Below are positions 6,364-6,432 of a stretch of DNA of 6,432 bases, piece after piece; within the stretch, counting starts at the first letter, position 1, and the number at the start of each line of letters is the position of its first letter. The stretch covers positions 1 through 6,432 of the forward strand of contig USAR01000085.1 of NCBI GenBank assembly GCA_900552605.1, given 5' to 3'. The DNA comes from an uncultured Oscillospiraceae bacterium. Lineage in GTDB: Bacteria; Bacillota; Clostridia; Oscillospirales; Acutalibacteraceae. Below the pieces are notes generated by a model that saw only the letters and a list, made by a program, of their open reading frames with translations, was not told the DNA's origin and did no database searches. The position numbers and the translations under genes were made by a program.

Positions 6364-6432
6364 ATACCGTTTTCCGCATTTTCAATAAGGCAAACCGCAT
6401 GTGCGGAAATACCCTCACCTTTTCCGGTAAAC
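6354..6432 (-). CDS. ispF: 2-C-methyl-D-erythritol 2,4-cyclodiphosphate synthase, C-terminal fragment
   Basis: This is the last 25 codons and TGA stop of a gene entering from the right edge. The translation FTGKGEGISAHAVCLIENAE followed by NGIAG matches the C-terminal end of IspF, whose family signature is LGFTGRGEGIAA-AVALL. IspF closes CDP-methylerythritol 2-phosphate into the cyclic diphosphate with release of CMP, a step of the non-mevalonate isoprenoid route, as a cytosolic trimer. The active-site and metal-binding residues lie outside the window. The tail after CLIE is a few residues longer than in many homologues and overlaps the outer arm of a G+C-rich hairpin. The next gene on this strand starts 224 bases downstream. 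No ORF caller restricted to complete ORFs would report this piece. Confidence 0.85.
   Translation of the reverse strand, partial: FTGKGEGISAHAVCLIENAENGIAG

Noticed and set aside
6226..6432. A plus-strand frame open from an ATG at 6226 to the window end (69 codons), with several Cys and Arg codons.
   Set aside because: It has no ribosome site, runs through the G+C-rich hairpin and is antisense to the ispF coding end. It is best explained as a shadow of those two features, although such frames are often annotated as hypothetical proteins.

Overview
The window looks like chromosomal DNA from a low-to-moderate G+C Firmicute, most likely a gut-type clostridium (Oscillospirales/Ruminococcaceae-like). 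This is inferred from the family mix (DUF1846, DUF4830, an orphan MsmX/UgpC-type ATPase, a long-form AsnB), strong GGAGG ribosome sites and TGnTATAAT-type promoters. The taxonomic call is an inference. No marker gene fixes the genus.

All seven genes recognised lie on the minus strand, so the window reads right to left. From the right edge: the last 25 codons of ispF (isoprenoid MEP pathway); a 224-base gap holding a very G+C-rich imperfect hairpin; a membrane-anchored DUF4830 protein and, 54 bases later and probably co-transcribed, an RsuA/RluB-family rRNA pseudouridine synthase; a stand-alone sugar-importer ATPase (MsmX/UgpC family) with its own promoter and terminator; a glutamine-hydrolysing asparagine synthetase (asnB) with its own promoter and terminator; an AraC-family regulator with its own promoter and terminator; and, at the left edge, the first 34 codons of a DUF1846 protein with its own promoter.

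The left two thirds is therefore a run of single-gene transcription units (araC, asnB, msmX-like, DUF1846). Three of these units end in a hairpin followed by T-rich DNA on the minus strand, and each has a TATAAT-like box in front. Two stretches between genes are sizeable. Bases 1161-1486 hold the asnB terminator and the araC promoter. Bases 104-323 hold the araC terminator and the DUF1846 promoter plus leader. No tRNA, rRNA, CRISPR array, riboswitch or insertion sequence was recognised.

Nothing here is a clear new biological system. The items most worth a second look are the G+C-rich hairpin beside ispF, whose base pairing favours a plus-strand RNA and which may be a dispersed repeat, and an in-frame hydrophobic leader ahead of the DUF1846 start.
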